64,000 nucleotides of DNA, from assembly GCA_947456505.1 (NCBI GenBank), contig CANGTC010000002.1, positions 44,312 through 108,311 on the forward strand, given 5' to 3'. A program made the translations under genes and the position numbers. This document shows, piece after piece, positions 35,761 to 44,541 of the stretch. Every line of letters starts with the position of its first letter. Positions within the stretch are counted from its first letter, which is position 1. This DNA is from Beijerinckiaceae bacterium (GTDB lineage Bacteria > Pseudomonadota > Alphaproteobacteria > Rhizobiales > Beijerinckiaceae). The notes under the pieces were generated by a model. The model saw only the letters and a program-made list of their open reading frames with translations. It did no database searches and had not been told where the DNA came from.

Positions 35761-36738
35761 ATGAAACGAGTCCTCGCGATTGCTTGTGCCCTTGCTGGGC
35801 TTGCGCTTGTCGCAGCTGTTCCTGCGCAGGCTCAAAATTGGCCACGCCAAGCCATAAAGATCGTTGTGACCTTCCCACCAGGCGGTGCGGCCGACATGCT
35901 GTCGCGGGCTATCGCCGCTAAGATGGCGGACAATATGGGCCAGTCCGTGGTCATTGAAAACCGCCCGGGCGCGGCAGGTAACGTGGGCATCACTGTTGTG
36001 GCGCGGGCCCCTGCGGATGGCTACACGCTAGGAGTGGGTACGTTATCAACAATAGCCATAAATCCAGCTTTATCCCAAACTCTTCCATTTGACGCGCGGA
36101 AGGATTTCATACCGATCGCCAAGATGACGGATCTACCCATCGTTCTGGCCACGCCCGCCCAGTTGCCAGCCACGGATTTTGCCGGACTCATCGATTATGC
36201 CCGCAAAAACCCTGACAAAATGAATTATTCAACCAATGGTCCTGGATCTTCCGGCCATCTGGTCGGGGAACTGATCAATAAAAAATTTGAGATCAAGGCG
36301 GCGCATGTGCCCTACGGTGGCGATTCGCCAATTCTCAATGCGCTCATGGGCGAGCATATTCAGCTCGGAATTCTCTCAGCGCCCGCGGCGACAGAATTTA
36401 TGAGAGCGGGGAAAGTCAAGATTCTCGCCATCGCGAGCCCACAACGCTTGTCTACTCTGTCGGAGGTCCCCACCCTCGCCGAACTTGGGCATGGTGACCT
36501 TACGGCGTCGACGTGGTTTTGCATCGTAGCGCCGGCGGGGACACCTGCTGATGTGGTCACGATTGTGCACCGGGAGTTCAACAAGGCTTTGACAGCGCCT
36601 GAAACGCTGAAGGTGTTCACCAGCGCGGGCCTTGAGCCGGCGCCAATGGAATTGGCGGATTTCCAGTCTTTCGTGCGCTCTGAACAGGACAAATGGGCCG
36701 GGATTGTGAAAACGCTGGGAATTAAGTTGGAACAGTAA
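35761..36738 (+). CDS. Tripartite tricarboxylate transporter-type substrate-binding protein (Bug/TctC family)
   Basis: A 325-residue periplasmic receptor with a signal peptide ending at VPAQAQ (about residue 25), then NWPRQAIKIVVTFPPGGAADMLSRAI and VVIENRPGAAGNVGI. GAGAGGA precedes the ATG. It lies 98 bases after the acyl-CoA synthetase, so it may import the acid that enzyme activates. No membrane subunits are adjacent. Confidence 0.92.
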   Translation: MKRVLAIACALAGLALVAAVPAQAQNWPRQAIKIVVTFPPGGAADMLSRAIAAKMADNMGQSVVIENRPGAAGNVGITVVARAPADGYTLGVGTLSTIAINPALSQTLPFDARKDFIPIAKMTDLPIVLATPAQLPATDFAGLIDYARKNPDKMNYSTNGPGSSGHLVGELINKKFEIKAAHVPYGGDSPILNALMGEHIQLGILSAPAATEFMRAGKVKILAIASPQRLSTLSEVPTLAELGHGDLTASTWFCIVAPAGTPADVVTIVHREFNKALTAPETLKVFTSAGLEPAPMELADFQSFVRSEQDKWAGIVKTLGIKLEQ

Positions 36739-36908
36739 AGCGCCGTAGGCCTGAAAAGACGTTGAGCTTTAGGGCCTCCGTCCTCTGGGACTGTGATTTT
36801 CCGCCTTCGCTCACACGCATCTGGACAAAGCAGGAAACTCGGCGCAACATTCAAAGGGTGCCGCACCTTGGATCAACGAGCGAGAATCGCAAGGGTTGGG
36901 AGGAGAAC

Positions 36909-38225
36909 ATGAAGAAATCAAGTCATGCGCCAGGCGATTCGGCCCTCGACATGGTGGCCGGAAATGGCCTTATGAACCGGCGGGCGCTTCTTGGTCGGGG
37001 TATTGCAGTCGCGGGCGCTGGTATGGGGCTTGGCGTCACCTCCGCCGCTGCCGAACCGCTCAAGGACGACGAGTGGAGCACATATCAGGGCACGACGATC
37101 AAGGGGCAGGGGGTCCGGTCGAAATATTTCGACAAGACATCGCGCATCCTCTCGAACCCGAATGGAGAGCCGCGTACGCAGCATGCGCGCACACCGCATG
37201 AGAAACTTCATGGCTCGATCACGCCGAATCATCTGCATTTCACCATCATTCATAACGGCATTCCCGATATTGATCCGGATCAGCACAAGATGGTCATCCA
37301 TGGGATGGTCCGCCAGCCATTGGTGTTCACCCTTGAAAAACTGATGCGCTATCCCATGACCACGCGCCAGACTTTCATCGAGTGCGGCGGCAATTCTTCA
37401 CCGATGTTCTCCAGCGAACCAGTTCAGGCCACGCTGCAACACCTCCATGGTCTGGTTTCTAACGCTGAATGGACAGGCGTTCTGCTCTCCACCCTTCTTG
37501 AAGAGGCAGGTGTTGATCCCAAGGCGAAATGGATGCTCGTTGAGGGCGCCGATACTGCAGCGCTGACGCGTTCAGTGCCGCTTACCAAAGCCTGGGATGA
37601 CGCCATCGTTGTGCTCTATCAAAATGGTGAGCCCCTGATGGCGGAACAGGGATATCCTATGCGTCTGCTTCTTCCCGGATGGGAAGGCAATATGAACATT
37701 AAATATGTGCGCCGCATCAAGATCACTGATCAACCTGCGATGACGTTCTATGAAGCGCGGAACTATTCGCCCATCCTTCCGAACGGCAAGGCTTACAAAT
37801 TTTACTTCGTCAATGAAGTGAAGAGCTTTATCACTCATCCGTCTTTCGGCATGAAGATCAACGGGCCGGGATATTATGATATTTCCGGCATAGCCTATTC
37901 GGGGTCTGGCACAATCAAACGTGTGATGGTTTCCGCTGATGGCGGGAAAAGCTGGGCGGATGCCACTATTCAGGCCAATGCGCAAGATAAGTCCTTCACC
38001 CGTTTTCACATTCCCTGGCGGTGGGATGGGTCCCCGGCGGTGCTTACCAGCCGGGCCGTCGATGATGGCGGTAATATTCAGCCATTGCGTGCTGACTTCG
38101 TAAGGGAGCGCGGTCAGACCGAAAAACCCGTCACGAACACCATGGCCTTCTACAGCCAGCACTATAACAGCCTCACCAGTTGGGCTGTAGATTCAAAGGG
38201 GGAGATCAAGCATGTCTACGTTTAA
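36909..38225 (+). CDS. soxC: SoxC-like sulfite dehydrogenase, molybdopterin subunit
   Basis: A 438-residue Tat-exported enzyme of the sulfite oxidase family. The twin-arginine signal is MNRRALLGRGIAVAGAG (residues 19-35). The molybdenum-binding cysteine is Cys159 in TFIECGGNSSP, where the CGGNS form is typical of SoxC. A C-terminal dimerisation domain follows (VKRVMVSADGGKSWADA-type motif). It oxidises sulfite, or sulfane sulfur as part of Sox, passing electrons to the cytochrome encoded next, with which it overlaps by 14 bases. No soxXYZAB genes are present, so it may act alone as a sulfite dehydrogenase. GGGAGGAGA supports the start. Confidence 0.87.
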   Translation: MKKSSHAPGDSALDMVAGNGLMNRRALLGRGIAVAGAGMGLGVTSAAAEPLKDDEWSTYQGTTIKGQGVRSKYFDKTSRILSNPNGEPRTQHARTPHEKLHGSITPNHLHFTIIHNGIPDIDPDQHKMVIHGMVRQPLVFTLEKLMRYPMTTRQTFIECGGNSSPMFSSEPVQATLQHLHGLVSNAEWTGVLLSTLLEEAGVDPKAKWMLVEGADTAALTRSVPLTKAWDDAIVVLYQNGEPLMAEQGYPMRLLLPGWEGNMNIKYVRRIKITDQPAMTFYEARNYSPILPNGKAYKFYFVNEVKSFITHPSFGMKINGPGYYDISGIAYSGSGTIKRVMVSADGGKSWADATIQANAQDKSFTRFHIPWRWDGSPAVLTSRAVDDGGNIQPLRADFVRERGQTEKPVTNTMAFYSQHYNSLTSWAVDSKGEIKHVYV

Positions 38226-38763
38226 AGCTCTCTCTCTCGCCATGATTCTGTCGGCAGCTGGGGCTGTCGCCCTCGCGGACGATATGAATGGGCTCGGTAA
38301 CCGCCCGAACCTGGGCCAAAAGATTACCGAGAGTGATATCAAGGCTTGGGATATCACCATTCTGCCAGACGGGACTAATTTGCCTCCAGGCAGTGGCACC
38401 GCAGCGGCAGGCGCTAAGGTCATCGCCGAAAAATGCACCATCTGCCATGGCGAAGGCGCTAAGGGCGGTAAAAACGCCGCGCTGATCACTGATGCCCCAT
38501 TGCCTCCCGGGCAAATTGAGGCGAACAAAACGATCAAGAATTTCTGGGCCAACGCTACGACGCTCTATGATTATGTCCGCCGCGCCATGCCATGGAATGC
38601 CCCCCGCACCCTAACCGATCAGGAAGTATGGGACGTCGTCGCGTATATTCTTGCCGGAAACAAGATCATTGATGAAAAGGCGGTTATGGACGCCAAGACC
38701 CTTCCTCAGGTGAAAATGCCCAATCGTGACAATTTTATTATCCGGTTCCCGGATAGGATCTAA
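38212..38763 (+). CDS. Monoheme c-type cytochrome, SoxD-like partner
   Basis: A 183-residue periplasmic cytochrome with a signal peptide ending near ALAD (residue 22). One haem site is present, CTICH (Cys75, Cys78, His79), with a likely methionine ligand in RRAMPWNAP. It is about half the length of the diheme SoxD proteins and resembles their cytochrome domain. The 14-base overlap with the molybdoenzyme gene indicates translational coupling, so it is the electron acceptor. A terminator follows. Confidence 0.87.
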   Translation: MSTFKALSLAMILSAAGAVALADDMNGLGNRPNLGQKITESDIKAWDITILPDGTNLPPGSGTAAAGAKVIAEKCTICHGEGAKGGKNAALITDAPLPPGQIEANKTIKNFWANATTLYDYVRRAMPWNAPRTLTDQEVWDVVAYILAGNKIIDEKAVMDAKTLPQVKMPNRDNFIIRFPDRI

Positions 38764-38780
38764 CATATCTCTCGAAGCAG

Positions 38781-38807
38781 AAGGCCGACGTCATAGACGT
38801 CGGCCTT
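38781..38807 (+). terminator. Terminator of the soxC-cytochrome operon
   Basis: AAGGCCGACGTC-ata-GACGTCGGCCTT, a perfect 12-bp stem with a 3-base loop running into TTTTG. It is the most convincing terminator in the window and lies between convergent genes, so it may work both ways. Confidence 0.85.
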
Positions 38808-38853
38808 TTGCATGCCTTTATGTCAGCGATCGCCAACTATTATTGTTGCGACC

Positions 38854-39783
38854 TCACGGATCCAACGATGCGATATATGCTGATATATTTAGCATGTCAT
38901 CGTCTGTGAGATTTGCTACCGCCTGCTTCATCAGGGCCGTCGCATGTCCGGCGCGTTCTCCTGATTTGATCATGAACATCTGCCGCACCATGTAAGTGGG
39001 CGTGCGCCCAGCCAACGGTGGAACATCCGCAATACCTTTGAGGTCTGGGCCATGGCAAACCGTGCAATTCACGGTCTTTCCGTCTCCGCCCGCAACCAGC
39101 GCTGCGCCTTTCAACAGCGCGCCTTTCGGGACATATGCCACAAAGCCTTTGCGGGGATCGCGATACAGAACAATCTCCTCATCCTCCGGTAAGGTAATGA
39201 TGCGGTTTCCAATGGGTTCCGTGCCTCCGTCAGGATGAGCCAGTCGCTTATTTCCTGGACCAACATAGCTCCTCGGCACAGTCTCGGTCTCAACGACCCG
39301 CACCCATTTGGTGGGTTTCAGCGAGGCGAAATACTCTGCCGCCTCTTTAGTTTCCGCATCTGTAATGTTTTGCGCGATGGTCAGCATTGAGCCTGACCCC
39401 TTCCGGGCGCCAGTCTTGTAGTCTTGAACTTGCTGAATGAAATAGGCGACCGGGAGCCCTGCCACATAGGCGCTTTCATCATGGCCAGTGCCAATAGGTA
39501 AATGGCAAGACCCGCAGGCGCGCACATTAGGCGCATTGCCGTTTGCGATTATTTTGGGCAGTTTAGGATACATCTGCGGATACCAGTCGGGAATATCGAA
39601 CATATTGTCAGCCTGGGCGCGAGTATAAGATCTGGCGCTACCAGGAGCGCTGCGGGGCGCAGTGTTTTCTTTGACGACCGGCTGATTCTTCTCAGTAACG
39701 GGGAAGGCCCAGCTTGGCTTCTCCTGACTGAGCGCAAGTGAAGGAAGTATGCCGATCATTGAGGCGGCGACAAGAATTTTCAT
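38854..39783 (-). CDS. Periplasmic diheme c-type cytochrome
   Basis: A 309-residue protein with a signal peptide ending at LALSQ (about residue 20). Two haem attachment sites are seen, ACGSCH near residue 90 and NCTVCH near residue 240, in two cytochrome c domains separated by a linker. It resembles the electron-accepting cytochromes that serve alcohol or aldehyde dehydrogenases. AAGAAGGG precedes the start. It lies on the same strand and downstream of the PQQ dehydrogenase with a 374-base gap, so it is probably expressed from its own promoter but may take electrons from that enzyme. Confidence 0.85.
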   Translation of the reverse strand: MKILVAASMIGILPSLALSQEKPSWAFPVTEKNQPVVKENTAPRSAPGSARSYTRAQADNMFDIPDWYPQMYPKLPKIIANGNAPNVRACGSCHLPIGTGHDESAYVAGLPVAYFIQQVQDYKTGARKGSGSMLTIAQNITDAETKEAAEYFASLKPTKWVRVVETETVPRSYVGPGNKRLAHPDGGTEPIGNRIITLPEDEEIVLYRDPRKGFVAYVPKGALLKGAALVAGGDGKTVNCTVCHGPDLKGIADVPPLAGRTPTYMVRQMFMIKSGERAGHATALMKQAVANLTDDDMLNISAYIASLDP

Positions 39784-40157
39784 GGTGCACCCTTCTTCAA
39801 GATATCTGCGGATCTTTGTGACAGGCTAATGATTTTTTGATGAACGGAAAAGGATTTTCTGAGGAGTTGAAGGGCGCAAGTGTGTGTCAAAAACCAATCT
39901 CTAAATGCTGATCTCCAACTCAATTTATGGAGCTTTTGAGAGAATGCTGACCGGGTGTTTGATTAATGATGTTTCTTAGTCACTATCGATAATCTGATTT
40001 ACCAAAGCCACATTAACGTCCGCCTCTTGAAAAAAGAGCCTTACTATAGCATGCAAGTCACCTTTAGCTCATGATCAAAAAACATCGATTTGATTGGTGG
40101 TTTGCAAATGGTTTTGACGAGCGGCAGACAGATGGCGCCGCTCGTCAGTTTGTTATT
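39784..40157. other. 374-bp gap between cytochrome and PQQ dehydrogenase genes
   Basis: No coding sequence is seen. It should hold the promoter of the leftward cytochrome gene. The stretch 40089-40113 (ATTTGATTGGTGGTTTGCAA) resembles 44683-44705, which lies likewise beyond the 3' end of a leftward gene; this may be a degenerate repeat. Confidence 0.3.
40116..40146. terminator. Hairpin after the PQQ dehydrogenase gene
   Basis: GACGAGCGGC-N11-GCCGCTCGTC, a perfect 10-bp stem, 12 bases beyond the PQQ dehydrogenase stop. The T-rich side faces the plus direction, so it is not a textbook terminator for the leftward gene but is well placed to end it. Confidence 0.5.
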
Positions 40158-41873
40158 TCAGTCCACAGTGAAAACGTAGAGTACTGTAGAGTTGCGCATT
40201 TCTGCTGTCTCAGGTGATTTCCCGAGCATCTTTCTTGCAATAGTCGACAGACCCGTTGGGATTGCGACGTATTGTTTGCCGTTGACTGCGAAGGAGATCG
40301 GCGGCGCTGTGAAGCCAGCCCCCATATTGATCTTCCATTTCAGGTCCAGAGTTTCGTCATCGAACGCGCCAAAGGTGCCATCCGAAAATCCCGCGAAGAC
40401 AAGCCCCCCTGCGGTTGTCACGGTTCCCGCGTGATTGGGATATGGGAAGTGCATTTTCTTGACGACTTCGCCCTTAAGGGGATCAAAAGCCACGATGTCG
40501 CTCTCAAACCGTTCAGTCTGCGTATAAACGCCGCCCTTCCATACGCCCGCCGGATTGGAAAGCGAAGGATCGATCTTAAGACTGTCGCAGCCGGAATCCG
40601 AAGGGATATAGAGCAGCTTTGTCTTCGGACTGTAGGAGGTGGGCCAGAAGTTGTTTCCACCATTAAGGCTTGGGCACTGTCGCACATTGTTGCGTTCCAG
40701 TGTCGGCGTGGCCACGCCCGCGTACATCTGGCGATCAGCGCCGGGGACATAATCGACGGGTTTTCCGGTCTTCTGGTCAATGCCCTTGGTCCAGTTGACC
40801 TCGGTATAGGGTTTGGCCAGCATCATCTGCCCATTGGCGCTTTCCATTGTATAGACATGGCCATTGCGGTTCGACTGCGTTAGCAGCTTGCGCTGTTGCC
40901 CATTCACATTTGCGTCAATGACGATATGCGTGGAGATTGAATCGTAGTCCCAGCCGTCACCCGGAAGATACTGGTGATACCAGTTCATCTTGCCTGCGTC
41001 GGGGTTCCAAGAGATCACGCTGTTTGTGTAGAGGTTATCGCCTGGGCGATAAGTAGGGTCGAACATGGGCACCGGGTTGCCTGTGCCCCAGAAGACCTGG
41101 TTCGAGGCGGGATCATAGGTGCCCGTCGTCCACATGGCCCCGCCACCGGTTTGCCATGCATTGTTCTTGTCCTTCCAGGTCTCGCTCCCTGGCTCTCCCG
41201 GGGCAGGGATTGTAAATTGCTTCCACGCTACCTTGCCTGTGGCGGCGTCAAGACCGGCAATCCAGTCGCGCGCGCCGCGATCACCGCCAGAGGCCCCAAC
41301 AACAACCTTGTCTTTCACAATGAGGGGCGCAGCCGTCAATTCGATGGCTGGTTGGTCCTGCATGTTGGTTTCCCAGACGACCTTGCCAGTATCCTTGTTG
41401 GTCGCGATGACCCTTGAGGGCCAGCCAGCGACGGAGATAACATAATTGCCCCAGAGAGCTGCGCCACGGTTTGACCATGTCGGCGGCTTTTCCTGGCCGG
41501 GGTCCATGCGCCAGACAATACGAGCTGCTTCCCCTGAGCGGATGTCGATCTTGTAGACGATGGCCCATTGGTCAACGATATACAGGAATCCATCTTCGAC
41601 CAGTGGCGTGGCTTCGATATTCTCCACCGGGGCTGAGCCGCCTAGCGCAACAGCATAGGCGAGACGCATTCCCTTAACGTTCTGCTTGTTGATTTGCGTG
41701 AGCGGAGAGAAGCGCTGTCCATCATAGGTGCGATGGTTCATCAGCCAATTGTGCGGTTCCTTGTCGGCGTTGACGAGACGCTCGAAGGTCACCTCCGCCG
41801 CAAGCGTCGGCGCCGTAGACAATAGGGCTGTGCAAAGCATCAGTGTTTTTAAGAGCGTATGTCGATGTGTCAT
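40158..41873 (-). CDS. PQQ-dependent methanol/ethanol-type dehydrogenase
   Basis: A 571-residue periplasmic quinoprotein with signal peptide ending at TLAAE (about residue 26) and an eight-bladed propeller built from W-motif repeats (AGLDAATGKVAWK, VISWNPDAGKMNWYHQY). The catalytic aspartate is Asp309 in GDGWDYDS, and Asp311 two residues on is the extra ligand typical of lanthanide-dependent enzymes. The vicinal Cys-Cys of methanol dehydrogenase is absent: the equivalent region reads TWSNRGAALWG. It should oxidise a primary alcohol and give electrons to a cytochrome c. GGGGAAG precedes the start. No mxaI, mxaG or PQQ biosynthesis genes are present. Confidence 0.9.
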   Translation of the reverse strand: MTHRHTLLKTLMLCTALLSTAPTLAAEVTFERLVNADKEPHNWLMNHRTYDGQRFSPLTQINKQNVKGMRLAYAVALGGSAPVENIEATPLVEDGFLYIVDQWAIVYKIDIRSGEAARIVWRMDPGQEKPPTWSNRGAALWGNYVISVAGWPSRVIATNKDTGKVVWETNMQDQPAIELTAAPLIVKDKVVVGASGGDRGARDWIAGLDAATGKVAWKQFTIPAPGEPGSETWKDKNNAWQTGGGAMWTTGTYDPASNQVFWGTGNPVPMFDPTYRPGDNLYTNSVISWNPDAGKMNWYHQYLPGDGWDYDSISTHIVIDANVNGQQRKLLTQSNRNGHVYTMESANGQMMLAKPYTEVNWTKGIDQKTGKPVDYVPGADRQMYAGVATPTLERNNVRQCPSLNGGNNFWPTSYSPKTKLLYIPSDSGCDSLKIDPSLSNPAGVWKGGVYTQTERFESDIVAFDPLKGEVVKKMHFPYPNHAGTVTTAGGLVFAGFSDGTFGAFDDETLDLKWKINMGAGFTAPPISFAVNGKQYVAIPTGLSTIARKMLGKSPETAEMRNSTVLYVFTVD

Positions 41874-42043
41874 CGCGTTTCTTCCCCTGAGCCCGGGCTC
41901 TCTTCGGAGTCGAGCCTCTACTTTCCTAGGTTGCTTTAAAGGGGGTCTTCACGCAAGTGTGAGGAGCGCTAAAATTTCAGTTTTTTGGTAGACACTGAAG
42001 GTTTGGCATCCCTGCCGGCAGGTTGAGATCGCACCGTACATTG

Positions 42044-42802
42044 TCAGGCAGCCTCGGGGGATGGCCCTGCGGTGAGCGTTACAAATGCTTCCACGATTGT
42101 CGATTTGACCGTGTCCTGAATCAATGCGTCGGGAGTGCAGTCTTTGAGAACATGCCCGTGGTGCAGTACGATCACCCTGTCGGCTTCAGCGACTTCTTCG
42201 CACAGATGGGTCGCCCAAAGGACCGCGACGCCACGCTTAGTGCGCATCTCACTGACGATGCGCAGCAAATCAAGGCGACCGGCTGGATCCAGCCCGACAG
42301 TGGCCTCATCCATGAGAAGAATGGTGGGCTCGTGCATGAGTGCGCGGGCAAGTTCAAGGCGACGGCGCGTGCCCCCGGAAAGCGCCCGCGCCGGGTCCTT
42401 GGCACGCGCCGAAAGGCCGAATTGCTCCAGCAGATCGGTGGCGCGCTGGCATGCCAGCCTGGGAGGCATTCCATGCAGCCCCGCATGAAAACGTAAATTT
42501 GCCTCGACGCTCAATTCGAGATCAAGGGTCGGTTGCTGGAATACGATGCCAAAGCGAGCCAGCGCCATGGTTGGGTTCGTTTTCAGGTCGTGTCCCGCCA
42601 CAACAATGCGCCCCGCGTCCGCCCCGAAGAGCCCCGAAAGCAATTGAAACAGAGTGGACTTGCCCGCGCCATTCGGGCCCAGCAAAGCCACAAATTCACC
42701 CCGTCTTACTGACAGAGAAACATTCTCCAGCGCGCGCCGCGAACCATAATTTTTGCTAAGCCCGTCGACCAGAAGAGCCAGCTGAGAGGGGTCATCGGGC
42801 AC
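42044..42802 (-). CDS. ABC transporter ATP-binding protein of the PQQ-alcohol-dehydrogenase-associated type
   Basis: A 252-residue ATPase with Walker A GPNGAGKST, the Q-loop segment FGIVFQQPTLDLELSVEANLRFHAGLHG, the signature LSGGTRRRLELARAL, Walker B ILLMDEATVGLD and the switch histidine in WATHL. The Q-loop region resembles the subfamily described next to PQQ-dependent alcohol dehydrogenases. It sits 170 bases upstream of such a gene on the same strand. It starts at GTG. No permease is adjacent on either side, so its membrane partner is missing or encoded elsewhere. Local GC is clearly higher than in the flanking dehydrogenase. Confidence 0.87.
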   Translation of the reverse strand: MPDDPSQLALLVDGLSKNYGSRRALENVSLSVRRGEFVALLGPNGAGKSTLFQLLSGLFGADAGRIVVAGHDLKTNPTMALARFGIVFQQPTLDLELSVEANLRFHAGLHGMPPRLACQRATDLLEQFGLSARAKDPARALSGGTRRRLELARALMHEPTILLMDEATVGLDPAGRLDLLRIVSEMRTKRGVAVLWATHLCEEVAEADRVIVLHHGHVLKDCTPDALIQDTVKSTIVEAFVTLTAGPSPEAA

Positions 42803-42938
42803 GGTTGTTCCACCCTTTCTAGCCCAATTTCCTTTAAAGCCCTTCGGGTTTCAGGACGATTTGGGCGCACTATTGCGTTGGGGGAAGGATGCCACGAGGG
42901 CGCGCAAGGCGCAACCTGATGGGAGGAAGCGCGTCATG

Positions 42939-43742
42939 CTAGGGGTGCTCTGCACCATCGGGCATCAAGGTTCCCCTGAAAATGGCGCCATCGAGCTTCG
43001 CGCCCTCCAGATTGACGCGTGTGAGGCGAGCGCCGGAAAAATCGGCGCCAGTCAGGTCGGCCCCGCCTAGATCAGCGTCAAAGAGATCGGCGTCGATAAA
43101 CCGCGCGCCGGCGAATTTGCCCTCGCGCATTTGCGCGGAGGCAAGGCCGCAATCGCGAAAATTGGCGCCTGTAAAATCTCCTCGTCGCAGCGAGGCCTCA
43201 TTGAGATTCGTGTTGGTGAAGTCGGCTCCACGCGCGCTGGCGTCATCAAGGCGCGCCTCGTTCATAGATGCGTCGGTGATGCGTGCTTCATCCAGCTTCG
43301 CGCGCACAAGCCGCGCCTTGCCCATCTTCGCTTCATGCAGGTCGGCGCCCGAAAGATCGGCGAGGCCAAGGTCTGCCTCATAGAACATGGCGCCTCGCGC
43401 TTTTATTTTGGCAAGACGAGCGTTTTTGAGATCCGTTTTGTTCAAATTCGCGCCCGCAAGTTCGGCTTCCATAAAATTTGCTCTGCCAAGCTTCGCCCGG
43501 TGGAAAACTGTAGCTCGCAAATCCGCATTGGCGAGATCGGCGCCCGAAAGTTCCCGCGCCTTGAAACGCTGATTTGCGAGATCACAATTGGGGCAACGCC
43601 GGGTTATCCCTGTTATGAAGTCAGCCTCTCCATCGGCGCGTGCGGGAAACCCGCCCCACATTAGGCCCACCGCTAGGCTGATGGTGGCCGCGATGGAGCG
43701 GCGAATGTGGCGGTGACCCGCGCGTTTGGCGTCCTTTCCCAT
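42939..43742 (-). CDS. Secreted pentapeptide-repeat protein
   Basis: A 267-residue protein with an N-terminal signal segment ending near ARADGE (residue 38), two cysteines (RRCPNCD) and then about 40 tandem pentapeptides of the A(D/N)LxX form from residue 63 to 255, predicted to form a right-handed quadrilateral beta-helix. Such helices mediate protein contacts; no enzymatic role is implied. It lies 136 bases upstream of the ABC ATPase on the same strand and is divergent from the following small secreted protein. Function unknown. Confidence 0.85.
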   Translation of the reverse strand: MGKDAKRAGHRHIRRSIAATISLAVGLMWGGFPARADGEADFITGITRRCPNCDLANQRFKARELSGADLANADLRATVFHRAKLGRANFMEAELAGANLNKTDLKNARLAKIKARGAMFYEADLGLADLSGADLHEAKMGKARLVRAKLDEARITDASMNEARLDDASARGADFTNTNLNEASLRRGDFTGANFRDCGLASAQMREGKFAGARFIDADLFDADLGGADLTGADFSGARLTRVNLEGAKLDGAIFRGTLMPDGAEHP

Positions 43743-43851
43743 GGCGCCAGCCTATCCAAATACGCGCTGCGCGCAAGACGGATTCATTCGGAGGTTGAGG
43801 AACTGCCCGCTATCAATTAATCTCGCTTCGTAAAATCGGGAGGTTCCAGAC

Positions 43852-44541
43852 ATGAGGCTGATATTCGCCATCTGCGCCTTCGCCTTCACAACGGCTGCAG
43901 GCCTGGGACAGGTTCCTCAGCGCGGCGAGATCTGGTCGTTGAAGCTCGGCGCTCCAATTGGTGAGCAGCCCGCCGATTTTGTCGATTACGCCTGCGGATC
44001 GGTTGGTGGCGCCCCATCCATCCCCTTGAGTGGGTTCGCGGATTTCAAACGCTGTCGGCCTGAGGAAAACGGGCTTCGGGAAGTCTATTTCCGCTATGAT
44101 GACGAGCTTGAATATATTGCGCGCGCCAACAACTCCCCTGCAGATATTGAGCGCTTCGGGGGCACCAAGACCTATGGATTCCCGATTGTCGCCTCCGCCT
44201 TGATCGGGGAGGACGCCAGCGTTCGGGGCCTACGGATCGTTAGCGATCCTCGTTATGACACTAATCGCGACGACGCCTATGTTCTTAAGAATTTTATCAC
44301 CGCGCGTCTGGGGCGCGAAAGCTGGATCTGCGAAGACCTTCCCATGGAAGAGGGGGAGACCTCAGTGGATGGGCTCTATATCAAGCAGCGGTGCGTCAGG
44401 ACGCTTGAGGGGGGCGCCAAGGCGACGATGTGGGTGCGTCACCTGCGCAAGGCCGGACAGGCGCGATTAGATCCGCGTAGCGGTAAGCAGACCAAGAACC
44501 AGTTTGAAAGTCTCGTTCGTCTGGATCTTGTTGGTTTCTAA
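43852..44541 (+). CDS. Secreted protein of unknown function
   Basis: A 229-residue protein with a signal peptide ending near AAGLGQ (about residue 20). The mature part has conserved-looking cysteines (YACGS, KRCRPE, WICED, KQRCVR) that could form two disulfide bonds in the periplasm, and no transmembrane helix. No family is recognised. GGGAGG lies nine bases before the ATG, so it is very likely a real gene. It is divergent from the pentapeptide-repeat gene. Confidence 0.75.
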   Translation: MRLIFAICAFAFTTAAGLGQVPQRGEIWSLKLGAPIGEQPADFVDYACGSVGGAPSIPLSGFADFKRCRPEENGLREVYFRYDDELEYIARANNSPADIERFGGTKTYGFPIVASALIGEDASVRGLRIVSDPRYDTNRDDAYVLKNFITARLGRESWICEDLPMEEGETSVDGLYIKQRCVRTLEGGAKATMWVRHLRKAGQARLDPRSGKQTKNQFESLVRLDLVGF

